The position numbers and the translations under genes are program-made. A stretch of 64,000 bases of DNA from Capitulum mitella (lineage: Eukaryota; Arthropoda; Thecostraca; Pollicipedomorpha; Pollicipedidae): contig CP099844.1 in the NCBI GenBank assembly GCA_030062745.1, positions 2,509,481 to 2,573,480 on the forward strand, written 5' to 3'. The notes below the pieces were generated by a model. It did no database searches and was not told where the DNA came from. It worked only from the letters and a program-made list of their open reading frames with translations. Position 1 is the first letter of the stretch. Each line of letters opens with the position of its first letter. Positions 12,274-24,048 of this stretch are shown here, piece by piece.

Positions 12274-12488
12274 GTTTTTAAACGCTCTGCTCGTCGCGCC
12301 ACCGCCAGTGACGCTTGTAAACTACGTCATCGGAATCTGTGAAATTGGCGCCGGCATTTGTAACGCCATCCGTTAGTTGTCGGAATGGCTGCACTCCACC
12401 CAGGTCTGAAATGCGCGGTATTACCTCACGTTGAGCTAAAACCATTTGGTTACAGCTGCAGCCACTGCCAAAGACCGGGCAGCGATTC

Positions 12489-12658
<170 letters not shown>

Positions 12659-12779
12659 GCAGATAGACAGACAAATACAAAAAGAGAGAGAGAGACGATG
12701 TAACTGCAGATTTGTCCGCACCAGGCAGGGCGAGATAATTGGATTGATCTGACTGGAACTGGACTATACCACGGCCAAG

Positions 12780-13740
12780 CAGTTCAAGTTTCCCCGACCT
12801 TACCACATAAAAAAGCACACTCGCGAACGAAACGAACGTGGCTTTGGCTTGCGGTTTCGACCAAGACAACGGGATCAGGAACTAACACGGCAGCTTGCTG
12901 GAGGCGTCCGCGGTCGGCTAAGTGGACGGCGATTGCTGACCGACCCCCGCCTGCGCGGCGGCCAACGTTGCAGGGACTGTCGTCTGCTGTACACGGCTGC
13001 TTCTGATCTCCGCTGCCGGACGACTGACGAAAGACCCGTGCACAGTCTCGACTGGCGTGGCAGAGCTGAGGGTCAGCTGCCGCTCGCTGAACAGACGGGG
13101 CTGCGGACGCTCGCTGTCCGCTGGCCAACCGACCGCGAAGCGTCCCCCGCAGAATGTCAGCGCAGCACGAGAACCGATGCGGCAGGGCTAAGCGACGTTG
13201 CCGTGACAGGAAGGTCGACACAAACTTACCGTCCTTCTGGAAGCAGGCATGAAAACAATACCGGGCCAGTGTGACGCGGGTTTACTTTGCTTCACCAGGC
13301 CAGGCCACGCCACCATTATTACATTTTGCGAATTCTGACTACTGACGCGATAGGCTCCCGTACCAGCCGATTAAATAACGTCAGATCAAGGGTTCTTGTG
13401 TAATCTGACCTCGCAACTGACAATGAGGTAAAAAAAAGTGGGCATTTAGGGACCTCAGGTTAGCAGGCAATTGATTGTCGCTTGAATCGCTGAGAGCATT
13501 TCATGGGTTATCAAAATGAACAGAAGGTCGATATTCGCTCAGGTTCTGGTGGGTGGTGAAATACCCCAGGCAATTCCACATTAACTTTTGCTTAAAGTAA
13601 ATGTTTAACCTAGGAAACATTTAACCACTCGACAGTTTCCAAGAGAATCAGGTTGGTCCAGAAAATACCAGCTGTCGACATTCTTTTTAGAAACTAATGG
13701 AAACACCAGAAGTTACATTCTTTGATCAAAAATTATATTC
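12780..13740. other. Intronic stretch, GC-rich at 12850-13230
   Basis: Overlapping open frames exist on both strands in the GC-rich part, but none shows splice sites or recognisable motifs. The rest is plain intron sequence. Confidence 0.4.
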
Positions 13741-14039
13741 CGACACCACCCTTTGACCGGGGCTCTAAACGACGTTTTGCTGGCGTTTTTTTTTCACCCG
13801 GCAATTTCTGGGGTATTTCGTCAGCTTGAACGTGCAATAACTTTTTTACCCTATGCAATAACTCTTCAACCAATGGTTCCATTCATGTGGTCCGATCGGC
13901 AATCAATTGCTCTCCATAATGCCAACCAGGCTATGCTGTATTTTTGTACGTCGGTATTATATCTCAGGCCACAGTTTACGTCAAAGGTCAGTATTTTACC
14001 TATTAGAGTTCGCCGTTTTTATGTCCAGATTGAACATTA

Positions 14040-14260
14040 ACCATCGTCCGTGAGGGAAGAGGGGGTGATGCAACCTCTCTCGAGGTTTTCCGAGGATAAC
14101 TTCTTGACGATTTGTTTGATCCATCTGAAACTTGGTGCACCCTCTGGAACATCTTTCCCACAACGTATACTGAAAAAATCTTTCCCTCTGCGTTGCCATG
14201 GTAACGAGCTAAACCGTCATAACGGGAACCATACGTGTGCCAACGCGGCCGGTTTTCAAC
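14040..14260 (+). repeat. Repeat family C copy
   Basis: This matches 35735-35965 in inverted orientation. Shared landmarks in order are CCGAGGATAAC, a CATCTGAAACTTGGT segment, CCCTCT, the palindrome TGCCATGGTAAC, and GTCATAACGGGAA. The copies are diverged, so this is an old interspersed repeat. Confidence 0.6.
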
Positions 14261-14884
14261 GGCCACATTTTCGTCGTACTTTAAGACGTCCAGAGTGCAC
14301 AAATGCAGTAAAATTTATGTCAGTCGACGCAAAATTTTCTTTCCTGTACAACTATATATAGATGCTGTAGACCTATGCTCACTGCTGAAGTCATCGAGGA
14401 TGTAAACTGAGGTCATGAGCTACGATGGCAAACACTTCACTTTTTATCTCCGGAAATGCGATAACAGATGGACATCGTACCACAATGTATATACGCGGAT
14501 TGCTTGTGGTGGAAGGAGTCGAGTGGTATAAATCTGGTGCAATTTATACTTTATTTCATCAAAAGAGGGTGGAGTGCAGAGATCTGATTTTTGCTCCCAC
14601 GGGCGAAGCGGTGCCGGCCGTGGAGTGGGGGTTTTCAGTACCACGACTTGCCTGAAATTAGATTTTGTGTTGATATGAGCAAAAAATGCTTTTGACCTAT
14701 GGCGCCATTTTTTTCATCTTTTGTAGATCAGATTTCGAACAACATGGGACAGTTTGAGAGCAAATGAAGGCGCAACGTGTATCTTTTGGCATATTTTCAG
14801 TGAAGGTAGCCAACATCGGTACATTTGGTCTCTTCCAGCGTTTATATTTATGTATGTATGTATATACGTATATACGCATATACA

Positions 14885-15350
14885 TGTGAGTATCAATGTA
14901 CCAAACGTGTTTTAATAGGGTCTTTGATTGCATATTTCGTACAAATGGACATATTGTAAAGCAAATCTGGACCAGGCGACAAAAAAGTTGTCCTTGACTT
15001 TTGATGATCTTGACCTGAAATGACTGGTATATATGTATGCGTATCGAAGTGCGCATACGTGTTTTTATTAGGATCTTTGAATGCACATTCCATACAAATC
15101 GACATGTCGTAGAACAAATCTGGGCCAGGTCACAAGATATTTGACCTTGACCTTTAATGACCTTGACCTTCGCTGACCTTGATATATGTAAGCGTATCAG
15201 TGTGTGCACACGTGTTTTTATTAGGGTCTTTGAATGCATATTTCATACATACCGACATACTACAAAGCAAATCTAGATCAGGTCACAAGCTGTTTGACCC
15301 TGATCTTTGATGACCTTGGCCCTTATTGACCCTGGCTGTGGTCTTGGTAT
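14885..15350 (+). repeat. Three-unit tandem repeat, 151-153 bp period
   Basis: Units are anchored by GTATC at 14890, 15041 and 15194. Each then has CGTGTTTT(T)A, AGGGTCTTTGA, CATATTTC or its variant, CAAATCT, and a tail of TGACCTTGACCTT repeats. Divergence between units is moderate. The tail is a dense run of TGACCT hexamers at about 15130-15182. Confidence 0.75.
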
Positions 15351-15359
15351 ATCCATCAC

Positions 15360-16898
15360 TTATGCCCGAATGACATCGCCTGGTTGTATTCAAACGGTAG
15401 TCTTAAGTAGAACGCTAGTTCTTTCACAAAGTTCCCATTTGTTGGCGACAACCGTCGTTTTCGTCATATTTGCCGGACTTCAAACGCTTGAAACTTCAAA
15501 AATTTCCGGCCAATTTCCGATTTTCCTGCGTCATTCGACATGTTATTCAATTGCCATAAATTTCGCAAAGTAGCAGCAACCAGCTCCGATCCGTTCTCGA
15601 GATATTCAGGAAAAACAGGTGGGGGGGGACACAAAAGACTCCCTTCCAGTGCGCGTGTTAAGGGAACTTTGACGGAACTTTAACGTTTCCCGAATAAACA
15701 GAAGAAAAGTGATGCGCTGGCCGGCGGACGCGGTAATGCGGCGGCGCCAATCTGTATCGCCCTCTTGAATCAAATGCCAGCTCACACAGCCGCACACTTT
15801 GGTCTCAGTTACTTTAGTTTTGGCACCGTTAGGTGTGCATATAAACAGTCTTTTCTCATGCAAGAGGTGATTTTGACTGCCTCTTTCGTTCAGGCACAGT
15901 GATATGAGAAACTACGACATTTTACCGGAAACGATAAACAGATCTCACCTTAGGTACTATATGACCTTGACTGTTCAATCTAAAGAAGGATAATAATGCA
16001 GACTATGCATCACTCGATTTGTCGTCTCATTAGCAACAGAATGGTAACGTAAGTTGCAGTAGCGTTGAAACCTCTAAGGAAATGGGGGGGGGGACAAACG
16101 TGATTTTTACCTCGTTTCTTCCACACCCTGCCATGGGGTTAATGTAAAATGTTGGCCAGATTTGGGGGAGGAGCAATTGCCCTCCGTCTGACCCACGGTT
16201 CCTACGCCCCCGGTAAGTTGTTCTTAATCCAGGTCTGTAACCTTCTTAACGCACAAAAGGCAATGGTGCGCCAGCCGGCGGGCGTCGCTACCCGGCTGCT
16301 CCCGGCGGGCCGACATCACGGGACGTTTCTGAGCAAAACTGCCGCAATGCTCAGTTTGTCGAGAACGTTTTGAAGAAACAGACAGCAAACATTTGGCATG
16401 CCTAACCTAAGCTGTTTATCAGCGACCAGAGAAAAACGGCGGGAGTTCCCAGGGACGTATCGCCAGTGCCAGGGTTCAGTGTCCGGCTCCTCTCGATAAC
16501 CTACCCGCTGGACTTTTCCAGCACCGACGACCTTGGTCGGTCTTCCTTCCTTCGTTAAGTGATCTGAATCTAGGTGATCTGAGGTAGGTGCAGAGTCAGT
16601 TCACCTGTTCTCAGTTGGTCTGCATGCCTTCTTGATCCCGCGTGCCCTGGATGCACGGCTAAGGGTCTTTACGGGTTATGAGGGGAGAGGGTTCCCTCAT
16701 TTTTCAGGTACATTAAATGTTAGGGCTATGACAATGACTGGGAAGAATTGGTCTGAAATGTTACTCAGACCCCTAATGATTTCGGAAATTTCCAGCCACC
16801 CCTGGATGTGTGCGGTGTATTGGACTCAGACGACCCGCACCTGTCCGCTGCCTTGGACTCAAGTAACCTTTCTCTTGCACGCTCTGTCTTCGCTGCAG
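15360..16898 (+). other. Remainder of MMP intron 2
   Basis: I see no further named repeat or exon. A G-run lies near 15619-15627 and another near 16085-16093. Confidence 0.45.
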
Positions 16899-17009
16899 GC
16901 GATCTCAACGATGCCACGCTAGAGAAGATGCGCCTGCCCCGCTGTGGAGTCAAGGACAAGCTGGGGCCGGCCCACCGTGCCCGCCGCAGGAGGCGTTACG
17001 CTCTGCAAG
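16899..17009 (+). CDS. Mmp: MMP exon 3: cysteine switch and furin cleavage site
   Basis: This encodes residues 76-112 plus one base of codon 113. After GDLNDATLEKMRL comes PRCGVKD (residues 89-95), the canonical cysteine switch whose Cys91 ligates the catalytic zinc and keeps the zymogen inactive. About nine residues later RARRRRR (102-108) is a very basic proprotein-convertase site, as in membrane-type and other furin-activated MMPs, so activation probably occurs in the Golgi. The acceptor is cgctgcag|gc and the donor g|gtgggt, with phases 1 and 1. All residues needed for latency and processing are present. Confidence 0.93.
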
Positions 17010-18399
17010 GTGGGTGGTCGTCACCGGCGTGGGCGTGAAACACCAGTTTGTATGCGCGGCTGCGTCACAGCTGGGCCCGACCACTGCGCCGTTAGCATGG
17101 CGAAAAAAACAAGGTACGTGAAGTGTATTCGGGTCGCTCGCTGAAAGTGTCCTAAATGAAGGGCCGCAATATAGGCGAAAAAATTAGGATGAGGAATAAG
17201 AGTTAAATGTCGCTCGTGTGGCACAGCTGCGGTGCAGCTGGCCAGGTGTCCGTGCGGTGAGCGTGAGGCTGCTCAGGGCGGCTGCTTTTTTTCGGGTTGT
17301 CGCCACTCAGTGGCTAGTTTTATGCTACTCATTGACCCCCCCCCCCCCAACACGCACACACGAGCGCATCAGACAACTATTTACGAACATCAGAAACCAA
17401 TAATAGCATTTGCACATGCCACATTTCGCCATACAACGCTTCAGGTGGTTCCAAAATTCGACTACATTCCAGCATTCCAACATTCCAACACAGCACATTT
17501 CATGCACCCAAGCGACAAGGCTGCCAACTAAAAGAGTCGCACAATATCATGTATCCTTTGGTTGCTCTGATCACTAAATTCACCCATTTTTTGAAGACTG
17601 TTTGATGTCCAGAGAGCCAAGCTACCTATAACTTCACATGTAATGTCCTTTTCGACTATACTTTTCTATACATCCACACGTTTTGCCGCTATGATCACGT
17701 GATTTATCAAAGTTCATGTACTTCTTTCAAACAGCATTGCTTTGCGATTTAGGATTTCGTGTCTCGTTGATGCAGCGCTCACAATAAGCCATCCGAACAG
17801 TTTGGACATCCGAACAGTTTGGACAGTACCCAAATTTGCGATAAACTGTTTCTGTGTCGCTGCTGCGCCTTGAACATATAAACGTAGCTTTAATTTCGGT
17901 TTTGTAAAAGAAAGGATTTGTTGCCAATTTGTTGCCAAACAAATTATTACTTTGTTGCCAGACTTCAATATAGAGACGATTTTATACAGCTTAATCTTTA
18001 TGCTGGAGGAATGATTCTTATCCTCACCGGATTTTGTTCAAATATCGTCGCATTTACTACTTCCCACTCTAATTTAATGATCACCGCTTTTACGACTCGC
18101 CTCACCGTTTCTGATCATGCCTGACCTTTTCTGGATCTCGTATGTTGTCAGAGATGGACCAAGCTGTTTATTCATTCACCGAAATTACTCATTTGATCAC
18201 CGGGATTATTCTTCGCTAACTTTTCCAGTGCGATCGCATCATCGCAAACCCCGGTTAAACAGCGCAGCGAATGAAGTTTCGCATACTGGCTCGAACAGCG
18301 GAATGGTACAATACTGACTGCCCTGATACATCTCGTGTTCTGTTGTATTGTCATGTGCCTGGTGAAAGGCATGTCGGCCTTGCAGCCACTGGCGGCACC
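17010..18399 (+). other. Start of MMP intron 3
   Basis: The intron starts gtgggt and runs to 29588 (12.6 kb). In this part a C-run at 17336-17348 and a short GGACATCCGAACAGTTT direct duplication (about 17805-17825) are seen, with nothing else nameable. Confidence 0.5.
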
Positions 18400-18600
18400 G
18401 GTTACCGGACAAAATATAGTATGGCGGAATATCGAACAGAATAATAAAATACCGAAAACAAAATATCGAACACATAATGTCGAACAGGATGCATATAGAC
18501 ATAGATATTGAACGAGAAAAATACTGAGGGGTACAATATGTAGTAACGATTGCTGTCAAATGGGGACATTCATCAAAATGGAAAAATGTCGTGGCTCAAG
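18400..18600 (+). repeat. Degenerate AT-rich array, AATATCGAACA unit
   Basis: About ten variants of AAAATATCGAACA occur at roughly 15-22 bp spacing. Similar units resume at 19822-19900, just past the MITE at 18606-19818, so the MITE appears to sit inside this array. The same motif recurs inverted at 20370-20600. Confidence 0.55.
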
Positions 18601-18605
18601 ACTAG

Positions 18606-19818
18606 GCCCTATTCCTGGAGGGCTAGACAGTATGCCGATTCCCGGCAGGGGGGGGGGGAGGGCGGATTCGGCCCCCCGGGATATCGAGAACTATTCGTCT
18701 GATTACATCGCAACGAGCGGCAATCGATTTATCATGACTTCAGCTACATTTTTATAAAAAGAGATTTTCAGAATTTCGAAGAAGTGGATACAGGAGACAA
18801 AAAGCCACAATGGGGATATTTTTGAAGTTATGACTCTGTTGTTTATGGGCCGATTTTGATGAATTGGCATGGATTGAGAAGTTATGAGTGCGGCTTTTAC
18901 CGTTGGTCCATACATTTGAAATTTGGAGAAAATTCGTGGCCGTTCACAGGGTTTCAAATATAGCGGGAATATTATTATTATTCTTTTAACTGAATAAAAG
19001 AAAAAAGTTAAAAGCGCTTTTCAGCTTCTTCTAGTCATGTTATGTTGAAGAAGTGCAGATCGTCTAATAATGTTTGTAAAATGTTAGCATAGGCGGTGCC
19101 AGGGATATGAAAAAAGGGGAACTACCATGGTCACATGTTCTTCAGATCAACTTACGACCTTTGACCTTGAATGGCCTCCAAGGGCCTTAAAATTACTTGG
19201 AATGATCTTCTGCGCATTTCATATTACCTGAAAACGTTTCCAGTCATTTGAATTCACTCTGTTTCTAAAATTCTATTTGACGGCTGTTGCGATATGAGTT
19301 ATGCGCACGGACATGTTAGGTCATAGCTCCGTGACCCGACCTGATATCAAGCTGAAACTTGCTGCACAAGTAGAGGGTACCCATCTACGTCATGTATATT
19401 CCGGGTTTGGCATTTGAAAAGATAACGCCAAAATTATTACTATAAAACCATTTTGAGCTTTTGACCTTGGCCTGACCTTGCGAAGTGGCCTCAGATAAAC
19501 AAAATCGTAATAATATGTCCCCAACTATTTGCCTATACAGCCACATAAAGTTTTAAGTCTTATCTTAAAAACTTTACTTTTGGTAGCCATTTTCCTTTTT
19601 TCCTCGACAGGGCCAAAAATGGCCTGAGGTGCCTCCCAACAATGTTGCCTGGCTCCGCTCCTGAGCAAGAAAGAGTCACAAAATTTTGTCACACTACGAA
19701 GAAAAAGTGGGTAGGAATAGGCATCAAGTTTCGTAAAGTTGCGTTAAAAACTCTGGAACTGGCTACCATAAAACCAGAGGGGGAATGGATTCAGCCCCAA
19801 TGCCGGAAATAGGGTTAA
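18606..19818 (-). mobile_element. TTAA-bounded MITE family A, copy 1
   Basis: This is a roughly 1.2-kb non-coding element. The right end reads CCGGAAATAGGGTTAA (TTAA at 19815-19818); the left end CCCTATTCCTGG has lost its TTAA. Landmarks shared with the other copies are CGGATTCGGCCCCC, GAGAACTATTCGTC, CATAGGCGGTGCCAGGG, GGTCATAGCTCCGTGACC and a GCTCCTGAGC segment. Terminal inverted repeats beginning CCCTATTCCC inside TTAA are the pattern of piggyBac-type elements. No transposase frame is present, so it would be non-autonomous. Strand follows the orientation of copies 2 and 6 as plus. Confidence 0.8.
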
Positions 19819-19963
19819 AATTCAAAAGTAACAGATATTCAACATCGAACAACAAAAATATTGACGATGATCAACAAAGAATCGGCAAACTATTGAATGA
19901 CTAAATGTGGCCAAAAGGTCGGAAGGTGTGATACAGGACTGGATACCGAAAACGAACTTCCTC

Positions 19964-20090
19964 GGTTTGCCACAGTCTTAGTGAGGTTTGCCGTAGGCGA
20001 AGTAATCGGCATGCCATAGGCGTAATAATCGGTCTGCCGTAGGCACAATGATCGGTTTTCCGTAGACCTGGTTGCCAGTTTTCCGTACGG
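19964..20090 (+). repeat. 23-bp VNTR
   Basis: Five to six units of about 23 bp of the form GGTTTGCCGTAGGCGAAGTA+ATC start at 19964, 19985, 20008, 20031 and 20054, with a partial unit to 20090. It abuts the 5-bp array directly. Confidence 0.85.
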
Positions 20091-20214
20091 GTCAGGTCAG
20101 GTCAGGTCAGGCCAGGTCAGATCAGATCAGGTTAGGTCAGATCAGGTTAGGTCAGGTTAGGTTAGGTTAGGTTAGGTTAGGTTAGGTTAGCTTAGCTTAG
20201 CTTAGCTTAGCTTA
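20091..20214 (+). repeat. TTAGG-like pentanucleotide array
   Basis: About 25 five-base units drift in blocks from GTCAG through GTTAG (= TTAGG phase) to CTTAG. The middle block is a pure run of the arthropod-type telomere unit. It is an interstitial array with unique DNA on the right. Confidence 0.9.
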
Positions 20215-20369
20215 GGATTGCATTCCTTTATTTAGAATAAGCAGTATTCCTTGTGACTATCAAGCATTGGCCATGCTTCCAACAATTTACATGGCAATCA
20301 TTATCGGGTTCGTTTAGAAATCATTCATCACATTTTTCATTGGATTCTTTAGCCGGATGACGTAAGACG

Positions 20370-20600
20370 TAACATTTATCGTATTCATTATTTCTGTTCC
20401 ATGTTTTGTGTTCCATATTTTGACGTTTGATATTTCGCCACTCAATATTTTGTCCATCGATATTCTTCCTTTTCGATATGCATTCTTGAGTGATTTTGTC
20501 CTGCAACATTTTTCCATTCGACATTTCTCCCTGTCATTATTTATCTTGTCTGATCTGTGGCGTTTGATACCGTGCTTTCAGAACTTTCCCATTTGATAAT
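20370..20600 (-). repeat. Degenerate AT-rich array, inverted relative to 18400-18600
   Basis: Variants of TCGATATTTTGTTCC recur about every 20 bp, the reverse complement of the motif at 18400-18600. Confidence 0.5.
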
Positions 20601-20739
20601 GCGCCCATATCCTCCTACAAGAGTGCACAATGTCACGTGTGCTCTTTTAACGACAAACAGTCTTTGCATCGGCGAACCAAATTCGTCCGCGGAAAATTGA
20701 ATCAAGCACCAGTCTGATCATATGGTCTGACTGTGCTTC

Positions 20740-22230
20740 TGTGCCACAAGGGAGACATTCTAGGAAAAACCGGCCTATTACTGAAACGTTCGTGCCTCTG
20801 ATGTTACTAGGGAGTCATTTTGAACAACAAGGCTTCATAACCTTTCACCTGGGTGCCTTCGTGTCTTAGGGGCGCCTTGGAATGCCACAGCACCCATCCT
20901 CCATCATACGGGTGCCTCCTTGGTACCACAGCAGTGCCTTTTGAACGACAGGCTACCCTTACTGCATTACATGGGTGCCGTTTTTTGTACGAATTTGGCC
21001 CGGACGTTTTGATAGGGCGATGTTAGGGATCGGAGCACGTGCTTGTTGGATCCCTACACCGGATCGTGCAACTTCGGATAACGGCTGATTTTGCGGCTAA
21101 AGTTTAGCATGCCGCCAAGGATGCGACACCGCCGCGTGATAGTCGGCTTGTCCCTATTGGCCTGTTGGCCAGTACCTCAGCTGACCCGCGGGCCAAATAT
21201 CGAACACCGAAGCAATCCTAATCCGTCTTGCCAAGACGGGGAGACCAGCGCGCTACCAACTGAGCAACCGATCATCACCGATCACACAGCTGTGCCAAAC
21301 ACTGTCTGGTGTCAATGGCGCCTTTTGGACGACAGGATGTCCGTACAGAGGCGCCTCCTGGTGTCACAGAGACAAATTTTCAACCACAATGCAACCATAT
21401 TCTGTCGCGGGGACGGCAGTTAGGGTTCCAGGGGTGTTTAAAATGACAGGTCGACCATAAACCATCACAGGGCGCGCTCTCGATGTCACACGATCCTTTG
21501 AAACGACAGGAGACCCATACTCCATCACTAGGGTGTCATGTCAGGGCGTCTTGGTGTAATGGAGTCACTCTTTTTCAGCACCGGGCACCCATTTACCACC
21601 GCCAGGGCGTCTTCTTGGTGTGACAGGAGTGCCTTTTGAACGACAGGGCTCACAGCAGTGCCAGTCGAGAGGTGTCTCCATGGTGTTAGAGGGGCGCATT
21701 TTAAATAACAAGGTGCACGTACTCCATCACAGAGACGCACTATTGGTGTCATTAGGGAGCCTTTCGAACGACAGGGTGCCAGTCCATCATCGCAGAGGTG
21801 CCTCCTCGGTGTCACAGGGGGATTTTGAACAGTAGGGATAGATATGCGTACTGATATACAAATGCCTTTTCCGCGTCATCGACTGGGTGGCTTTTAAATA
21901 GCACGGCACCATGATTAATCACAAGAGCGCCTTTGAATGCTTTGCCATTGAAGAGGCGCATTTTGAATGCTGTGCTTTGGAAAGAGCCTCTGTGTCACAC
22001 GGGCGTCATATTAACGAAAACGTCATCCATGTGCTGTAACGCGGGCGGCTCCTCGATGTCTGCTGAGCACCTTTTGAGGGCGTCATACCCCATCGCAAAG
22101 TGTTTCATGTGACAGGGGCGCCTTTTCAACGGCGGGACGTCCATACAGCTTCGCAAGGTCGGCTCTTTTTGTGTTCCCTATGTTCTGTCTGCGTCACATA
22201 ACTTAACGGCGCCCTTTTAAGGATGGTAGT
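20740..22230 (+). repeat. Degenerate minisatellite, about 63-bp unit, forward block
   Basis: Units of the form GGTGCCTCCTTGGTGTCACA, then GGGGCGCCTTTTGAACGACAGG, then TACTCCATCACA recur. The TTTTGAACGACAGG marker and its variants fall near 21634, 21698, 21761 and 21821, giving the period. The SINE at 21140-21278 interrupts it. Confidence 0.75.
21140..21278 (-). repeat. tRNA-derived SINE, second copy
   Basis: On the minus strand GGTTGCTCAGTTGGTAGCGC (A-box region) is followed by GGTGTTCGATATTTGG (decayed B box) and a tail with GGGTCAGCTG and TACTGGCCA. It is colinear with 3487-3625. It lies within the 63-bp array. Confidence 0.65.
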
Positions 22231-22237
22231 TAACATA

Positions 22238-22323
22238 ATATAGCACATGAGTTGGTTGGTTGGTTATTGGGGCTTAGGGGCGCACCGACTGCAGGGTCAT
22301 TCGGCGCCCATATAGCACATGAG
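22238..22323 (-). mobile_element. 5'-truncated SINE or LINE tail with 14-bp target-site duplication
   Basis: ATATAGCACATGAG occurs at 22238-22251 and again at 22310-22323. Between them are 58 bp which, on the minus strand, end CCCCAATAACCAACCAACC, a short-repeat tail typical of retroposons. This is a clean target-primed insertion of a very short 3' fragment. Confidence 0.7.
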
Positions 22324-22469
22324 ATATATCTATACATATATATTTATAAATATCTATATATATGCATATGTATATATTTAAATATACAGCATAATACAGC
22401 ACATGGGAGACATTATGGCCACTTTCTCCATTTTACAGAAGCTTCTTTTTAATATACGGACGTCCATGT

Positions 22470-22825
22470 CCTATCACAAGGATGCGGAGTGCCATATATG
22501 CGCATCCCTGAGGTCCAAAGTGCGCCCTTGTGATACCAAGACGACGTTCCTGTAATGTGTGTGAGTGCCCTGCCGGTCCGAAGCGGCCCTGTGACACCAA
22601 GGAGACGCCCTGACATGTAGTGCGGCTGCCTCGCCGTTCAAAAAATGTCCCTGTGACATCATGGATGCGTTCCTGTGATAGAGTATGGGGTCCTGTCGTT
22701 TCAAAGGTCCATAGGATCCATGTGAGGGTGCCCTGCGATGGTCTGTGGCCAATCTGTCATTCAAAAGACGTTCCCGCGACACTAAGGAGTCACCCCTGCA
22801 ATGCAACAGAGTGTGGTTACGCTGT
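22470..22825 (-). repeat. 63-bp degenerate minisatellite, inverted block
   Basis: The same units as at 20740-22230 appear reverse-complemented (for example GTGACACCAAGGAGACGCCC, CGTTCAAAAAATGTCCC). The orientation therefore switches at about 22230-22470, where the retroposon fragment and an AT-rich tract lie. Confidence 0.7.
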
Positions 22826-24048
22826 TTAACCCTATTCCCAGCAGGGGGGGGGGGGCGAATCCGCCCCCACTCCGGTTTTTTCCTTGCCAATTCCAGGCTT
22901 TTTAACGCAGCCTCACAAAACTTGGTGGCTTTTCCTAGCTATTCTTTCTACGTGCTGTGACAAAATTTCAAAATTCTATTTTGCTCAGGGGCGGAGCCAG
23001 GCAACGTTTTTGGGAGGCACCTCATGCCATTTTTGGCCATGTTGAGGGTAAAATGAAAATGTCTGCCAAAACTAGCGTTTTAAGGATAGAGCTTAAAACT
23101 TTATATGGATGTGTAGCTAAATAGTTGGGCAATGTGCAGATGTAATTTTGTTTATCTGAGATCATTTTACAAGGTCAGATCAAGGTCAAAAGTCAAAATT
23201 TGTTTTTTTCGCCATAATTTCGGCGTCGTTTTTTCAAATGCCAAACTCGGAATATATATGACGTAGAAGGGTACCCTCTACTTGTGTACCAAGTTTCAGC
23301 TTGATATCAGGTCAGGTCACGGAGCTATGACCTAAAATATCCGTGCGCGTACCCTATATCGCAATAGCCATAAAACGAAATTTTTGGAATAAAGTGAATT
23401 CAAATGATTGATAACGTTTACAGATAATATTAAATGCACGCGAGATCATTCCAAGTGACCCCAAGGTCACTGGAGGTCATTTAAGGTCAAAGGTCACAAG
23501 TTGATCTGAGAAATGTGTGACCATGACAGTTCCCCCTTTTTCATGTCCCTGGCACCGCCTATGCTAACATTATACAAACATTGTAATGCGATTTGTACTT
23601 CTTTAGTATAACATGATTAGCAGAAGCCAAAAAAGGGTGTTTGCCTCTTTTGTTCATTCATTTGTTAGGAAACTAATCCTCCTATTTTTGAAACCCTGTG
23701 AACGCCCATGAATTTTCTCAAAATTTCTGATTTGCGGACCCATGGTAAAAGCCCTATCCATAATCTCTAGATTCATGCCAATTTCATCGAAATCGGTCGA
23801 TAAACAACGGAGTTATAAGAAGTCCAAAAGTACCCCCCATTTCGACGTTTTTGCCCCCCTGTATCCACAAATTTCAAAATTTTGAAAATTTCTTTTTATA
23901 AAAGTGTAGTTCACGTCACGGCAAATCGATTGCCGTTTGTTGTGATGAAATCGGACAAGTAGTTCTCGAGATCTCGGGGGGAGGGGGCCGAATCCGCCCC
24001 CCTGCCGGGAATCGACCATACCGTCTGGCCCTCCGGGAATAGGGTTAA
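22826..24048 (+). mobile_element. TTAA-bounded MITE family A, copy 2 (complete)
   Basis: The element starts TTAACCCTATTCCCAG and ends CCGGGAATAGGGTTAA, an almost perfect terminal inverted repeat with TTAA on both sides, 1223 bp in all. Internal order matches copy 6 at 61459-62680: a G-tract hairpin, CTTGCCAATTCCAGG, GCTCAGGGGCGGAGCCAGGC, GGTCACGGAGCTATGACC, CCCTGGCACCGCCTATGC, then GAGATCTCGGGGGG. It has no coding capacity. It is inserted in the inverted block of the 63-bp array. Confidence 0.9.

Noticed and set aside
15125..15190. Cluster of TGACCT hexamers as a steroid/ecdysone-type response element
   Set aside because: The hexamer is common in the MITEs and other repeats across the window, so it is not a specific regulatory signal on sequence alone.
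20314..20524. Minus-strand ORFs as small proteins
   Set aside because: They are translations of a ~20-bp AT-rich degenerate repeat.
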